Source: Phlegmacium glaucopus
Lineage: Eukaryota; Basidiomycota; Agaricomycetes; Agaricales; Cortinariaceae
Length of the DNA: 64,000 nucleotides
Direction of reading: 5' to 3'
NCBI GenBank assembly: GCA_015039465.1
Contig: MU130621.1
Span: forward strand, 249,387-313,386
Positions 59,850 to 64,000 of this stretch are shown here, piece after piece (the stretch's first letter is position 1; the number at the start of each line of letters is the position of its first letter). The translations under genes were made by a program, and so were the position numbers. The notes beneath the pieces are model-generated. The model did not search any database and was not told the origin of the DNA. It saw only the letters and a program-made list of their open reading frames with translations.

Positions 59850-61665
59850 ATGCTTAACTCCCATTTGACTGTTTTAGAGTCCAGTTCTTCAGCTTACGCA
59901 TCAGCCACACTCTTCCGCACACCTCAGCTCGAGTCTACCTCCGGCCAGGTTAAAGACTGGCGTTCAATAACATATCAACAATTCCATCACGACGTCGAAC
60001 TCTTTGCCCAGCATTGGACAAATGTTTTCACCAACACTCGGATACCAAGGCGGTCCATTATCGGTCTCTGGTGAGTTCTCATGATCGCTCTCACAATGCT
60101 ATAGGCTAACATTTGCCAAGGTTGAGTGGTTTTACATACACTGATGTACTCCACATCTATGGTATCTCGCGAGCAGGGTATATCCCACAAATGTTCAGCC
60201 TTAGACTCCCCAATCCTACGGTCGTTCACGAGCTTCTGCAACGAGCTGGCGCTCAAGCCCTAATTTATGACGCATCTTTCGAATCGATATTAAACAACTT
60301 CCCGCTACCCATATATCGTGCCCTTACATCACTACCATCAGAACCTACCCCAGTGTCACTGCCAACCATCTGGGACTCAAAAGAGGATGATGTTGCCTTT
60401 ATCTTCCATACCAGTGGTTCGACGTCTGGTAGCCCCAAACTTGTGCCGATGACTTATCGCTGGTTGAGCAATATGGTGCTGAAATCGCATCATATCAGTA
60501 AACCTCGCGATGCTCATCGCCAGGATGTGACAGTTTGCATGTAAATATTTTTTAACGCATTTTTTTTGGGCTTCTGGCTGAAGTATGTTTAACAGGGGTA
60601 GTATGTGCCACATCGCTCAGACATTCAGTGAGTATCAACGTTCTGATTGCCGCTCCGCAATATTAACTTTCATTTTCCAGTGTTCGTCGGTTCCCTCCAA
60701 CATGGGTCTTGTGTGATCCAACCAACTTCCATCGGGTTCTCCTCCGAGGAGCTGATAGATATGATTAGACGATGTGGCCTCAACCGTCTTAACCAATTTG
60801 GGTCGTTTTTGTCTGGACACTTCCGAAACGCACGTCAAGATGCCAAGTTGCTTTCGATGTTACTAAGCTTAGACGATGTTCTCTATTCGGGGCTGGCTCT
60901 GTCTCAAGAAGAAGAGCAATGGGCGTTAAAGAGTGGGATGAAACTAAGGGTGAGTCCTCCTTCAATAATTACACTCGATTTTTCTAAATGACGATTTCGT
61001 TCCCTTAGAATTTGTTTGGTAGCACAGAAATCGGAGTAATGCTCCTCTCCGGTGGGCACGACAGGAACCCTGCCCTACTCCAAGCTCTTCCTGGCACCTC
61101 GTATCGCTTCGTTCCGATTGACTCGGCTCAAGAGGAAGGTGTTTACCAATCTAACGCTGCCCTATATGAACTCGTTATTCTTGCCGATTCACCGGACTGC
61201 CCCAGCGCCGCCCTTCGACACGCAGATGGCAACTTTCATACCGGAGACCTCTTCCAACAAGTGTTCCCAGGATGGTACATATCCCGTGGCCGAGACGATG
61301 ACTGGATTAAATCAGAGACAAGTCTGCGATGCGATACCAAGGCCATCGAGGACAACGCTCGCGCTATGTGCAGTAGCTTGATCGCCGAGTGTATTGTAGT
61401 CGGCTCGGGCCGACCCTCACCTATCATGTTCATCGAGCCAGCTGTCGACATGGATCACAATAAACTCAAGAAAGAGATCATTAGAAAAACACGCCACTTC
61501 CATTCCAGACGCTATCTCCACGAGCGCATAATTTCCTCTGACATGATTGTAATCGTTCCGCGGCAAAGCCTGCCCAGAACTGCGACCAAGGGTAACATCC
61601 GACGGAAAGCTGTTGAAGAGGCATTCAAGACTGAAATTGACAAAATCTTCAACTGCGGGCAGTAA
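59850..61665 (+). CDS. stand-alone adenylate-forming (AMP-binding) enzyme
   Basis: Start at 59850 (MLNSHLTVLESSSSAYASA). Exons 59850-60070, 60121-60540 and three more join in frame to a TAA at 61663-61665, giving roughly 560 residues. Core motifs are readable: FHTSGSTSGSPKLVP (A3, near 60405), NLFGSTEIGVM (A5, near 61011), FHTGDLF (A7, near 61230), GWYISRGRDDDWIK (A8, near 61272) and PRTATKGNIRRK (A10, near 61574) with the catalytic lysine. It should activate a carboxylic acid as an acyl-adenylate, but the substrate cannot be read. There is no carrier or reductase domain, unlike the NRPS-like reductases of basidiomycetes. It could be a CoA ligase or serve a carrier protein encoded elsewhere. 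Confidence 0.88.
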
Positions 61666-62915
61666 CTTATTATTTGTGACCCTTTCTCAAGAACAATTTT
61701 TTATCTTACTATTAATCAATACTTAGTTTTATTATTAACCTTTTATAATCAACCCGTCGTGTAATCTTATCTGCTTGTATTCATTCCCCCCCCCACCCCA
61801 TCATTCGACATACCTGTATCCTTATTACTTTGTTATGTTTCGCTTTCAATTTGTAATGGACTCCCTCATCCGCAGGTCAGATAATGATACACTCAAAAAT
61901 AGTTATTTGTTGTTTGAGCCACAAGTTGCCAGTCAGGACTCAGCGGGTTACCACTCCATCAAGTTTAATATAAATCACTTCTAACGCTGAAAACTGCACT
62001 GTCACCAACGTTTCAAACACTGGGGTGTTTCAGCGCGAAGCCAAGGCCCAATTGAGGCTGTACCTTATTCTTAATGAAGTGCCACCGTAACGCTGCTCCG
62101 TAACGCTGCTCCGTAACGATTATGCAGACTAATCACTGATCCGAGTCTGATCGGATCTAATCATCTATGACCATCACTACTTTTGCACCTTGAGTTATTG
62201 TTGAGTTACATACTTGCCGGTATAAGCTTCTCATCTCGAAAAAATTCAAACATTGGTTACAAACCAAGTACACTCAAAGGAATGGTTCCTGAATTCATAA
62301 TATTAAAAAGCGATGACAGGGAGATATAGGCCATAAATTTCATTGGCCGCTCACTGGCGGAAATTCCCGAGGTCAATGACAACTGACGGCAGTTCGAGGG
62401 TTTGCCATATATATATAGTTTTGAAATTTTGAAACAACTAGTTTAAATCTAAAAAAGGGTGAGTGAGACATTGAACTTTCAAGCTTTCGAATAGCTTCAA
62501 TAGGGGCCTTGATACCGGTGATTTTCCCTCGAGCGACACTCCGTGACATCGTATCACATTATATATATATATATATATTGCCTGGTCTGAAACAACTAGT
62601 TTAAATCTAAATAAAGGGTGAATGAGGTATTGAACTTCAAGCTTTCGAATAGCTTCAATAGTGACCTTGATACTGGTGATTTTCCCTTGAACGACAACTC
62701 CGTGACATCGTATCGCATTATATATATATTTTGCCTGCTCTCGGGAGCCGGCCGACGGTACGGTACCGCCAGGGTTGACAGGAGACAATAACGTAGCTAT
62801 GATGTTATTTCTATGTGTCTACCGATTGTGGATTGAAATGGCCGGTATGTAGAAGCAAAAAAAAGTTTGTTACAATACCCCGATTATCTTTACGTTACAG
62901 TGAACCGAATAGCGC
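61666..62915. other. intergenic with AT-rich repeats
   Basis: No gene is supported. A short tandem repeat of CGTAACGCTGCTC occurs near 62090-62115, and a larger tandem duplication is annotated separately. Confidence 0.5.
62423..62735. repeat. tandem duplication of about 150-160 bp
   Basis: Two units (about 62430-62576 and 62588-62735) share GAAACAACTAGTTTAAATCT, AGCTTTCGAATAGCTTCAAT and CTCCGTGACATCGTATC, each ending in a TATATATA run. The units differ by scattered substitutions. Confidence 0.85.
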
Positions 62916-64000
62916 CTATTGAGCCTCTTGATGATAGAGGGACTCTTCCTGTATCTATGTAGAAGAAAACCCACGTCAGACGACGACCCTCGGCCCTCAA
63001 TGCGGTGATTTGATTACTCACCCAAGGTTCGTCCTTTGATGTATACTTTTTGGGCGGCCGTTGGAAACACGCAACACGATCCGCGTCTTTCCCATCTTTC
63101 AACGAAAATACCACTCCGACCTCATAATTAGAGATCTATTACGTATAGGAATTATGAAACGATGCATTGGAAAGGAGCAAAGGAGGCGTACGTTCAAAAT
63201 GGGGTTAAATGACGACCCAGACAATGTCCCCCAAGCCGACGGTGTAAAATTATGAGATCCCACGTATGCCCACCCGGCGGCAGGTTCGACCACCTGAATC
63301 TCGTCATCGGTATCATCTTCAGTATCCGAGGATTCCTCTTGTGGTTTCTTAGACGAGAAGGGGTTATCTTGCAACATAGCAATTATCATCTTTTGTACAT
63401 TTTAAATCAGGAGGGATAGCACGGCCTTTATGAGCAGATCCCACCTTCGAATGCATCAATACATCGCCGCCTTTACTTTTGGAATCATAAAATTGGTCTC
63501 GGGGAAAATTCTTGGCGCTCCACTGCTTTCTCCGACAAAACAATGTCCCACCTCCCTTGAAACACGTGGATCAATCAGTAAAGGATTATCTTTTAAAATG
63601 AAGCTAAATTATACCCTTTCGCCCATGGCGCTATCTTGGACAGTTGTTTTTGTTGGGTAAATCAATTTAACGGGTGGGTACGGGAGTTTTTCTCGAGATT
63701 TCTTTGTGCGGTCTAGCCAATCTTCAGCGCTCTCGCCCCTCGCAGACAAATGAAATTCATTAATCCACTGGGTTGTGTATATGCCGAGACTAGAACCCTG
63801 TAAACAGGAGATCGATCATGTCAACCTCTCAATGAGAACGACCCATCCTTGATTAATGATTGCTTACTTGACATTCAAGTAAAAGGGGTTTCGCCTGTTT
63901 TGATGTGCCGGTACGCATTCCTAGTTTTCGCACAGCTGCCATTAGGCGCGGATGTCCAGTTCTATCAGGGATCAGAATCAAGGATCATTGTAAGGGAAAA
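62916..64000 (-). CDS. TDP1: tyrosyl-DNA phosphodiesterase 1, C-terminal part (5' end beyond window)
   Basis: Five exons are readable on the minus strand, entering from the right edge. RTGHPRLMAAVRKLGMRTG..LLLECQ joins to GSSLGIYTTQWINEF, then GGGTLFCRRKQWSAKN. The second HxK motif DVLMHSKV is near 63450, with GWAYVGSHNFTPSAWG near 63260. NISNYEVGVVF, then IQEESLYHQEAQ, leads to a TAG at 62916-62918. This is the characteristic second catalytic half of TDP1, a phospholipase-D-superfamily enzyme that removes stalled topoisomerase I from DNA 3' ends in the nucleus. An acidic insert (SSDTEDDTDDE) precedes the last core block. The first HKD half lies outside the window. Confidence 0.9.

Overview
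The window is nuclear DNA from a filamentous fungus, almost certainly an agaricomycete basidiomycete. Genes are broken by many 45-65 bp GT..AG introns, KDZ and Crypton transposons of basidiomycete type are present, and the ordinary genes are fungal (highly reducing polyketide synthase, secreted DUF5648 protein, tyrosyl-DNA phosphodiesterase). No bacterial operon, CRISPR array, rRNA or tRNA was seen.

Layout. 0-21 kb is a decayed, transposon-riddled copy (copy A) of a segment whose fuller version (copy B) lies at 34-53 kb. Copy A holds a small intact gene (860-1520), an internally deleted polyketide synthase pseudogene (2081-5810) split by a non-autonomous DNA transposon, a Crypton tyrosine-recombinase gene (6659-10841), a second transposon of the same non-autonomous family (11289-13463), gene fragments, a paralogue of a small helical protein (15221-16285), and an acylaminoacyl-peptidase pseudogene (16600-20568) split by a PIF/Harbinger-type MITE (17990-19658).

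21,081-32,945 is one large (about 11.9 kb) KDZ DNA transposon. Its ends show imperfect terminal inverted repeats and inverted arrays of an ATGCAT-centred palindrome. Inside, a divergent pair of genes encodes the KDZ transposase (plus strand, appears open) and a long accessory protein (minus strand, two in-frame TGA codons). The palindrome also occurs inside both genes.

33-54 kb is copy B: a secreted DUF5648 protein abutting the KDZ element, a broken gene with an inserted segment carrying a small gene, the polyketide synthase (36877-46164, minus; KS-AT-DH-vestigial MT-ER-KR-ACP-CON), a small helical protein (47761-49294), an acylaminoacyl-peptidase-like serine hydrolase (50013-52602, minus) and an alpha/beta-hydrolase-3 enzyme (52880-54164, minus).

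54-64 kb is a quieter single-copy region: a Ser/Thr-rich single-pass membrane protein (55269-57815), a stand-alone adenylate-forming enzyme (59850-61665) and the 3' part of a TDP1 gene running off the right edge. The PKS, hydrolases and adenylating enzyme could form a loose secondary-metabolite neighbourhood, but that is inference. Exon boundaries were read by eye from splice consensus and reading-frame continuity, so individual junctions may be off by a few bases.
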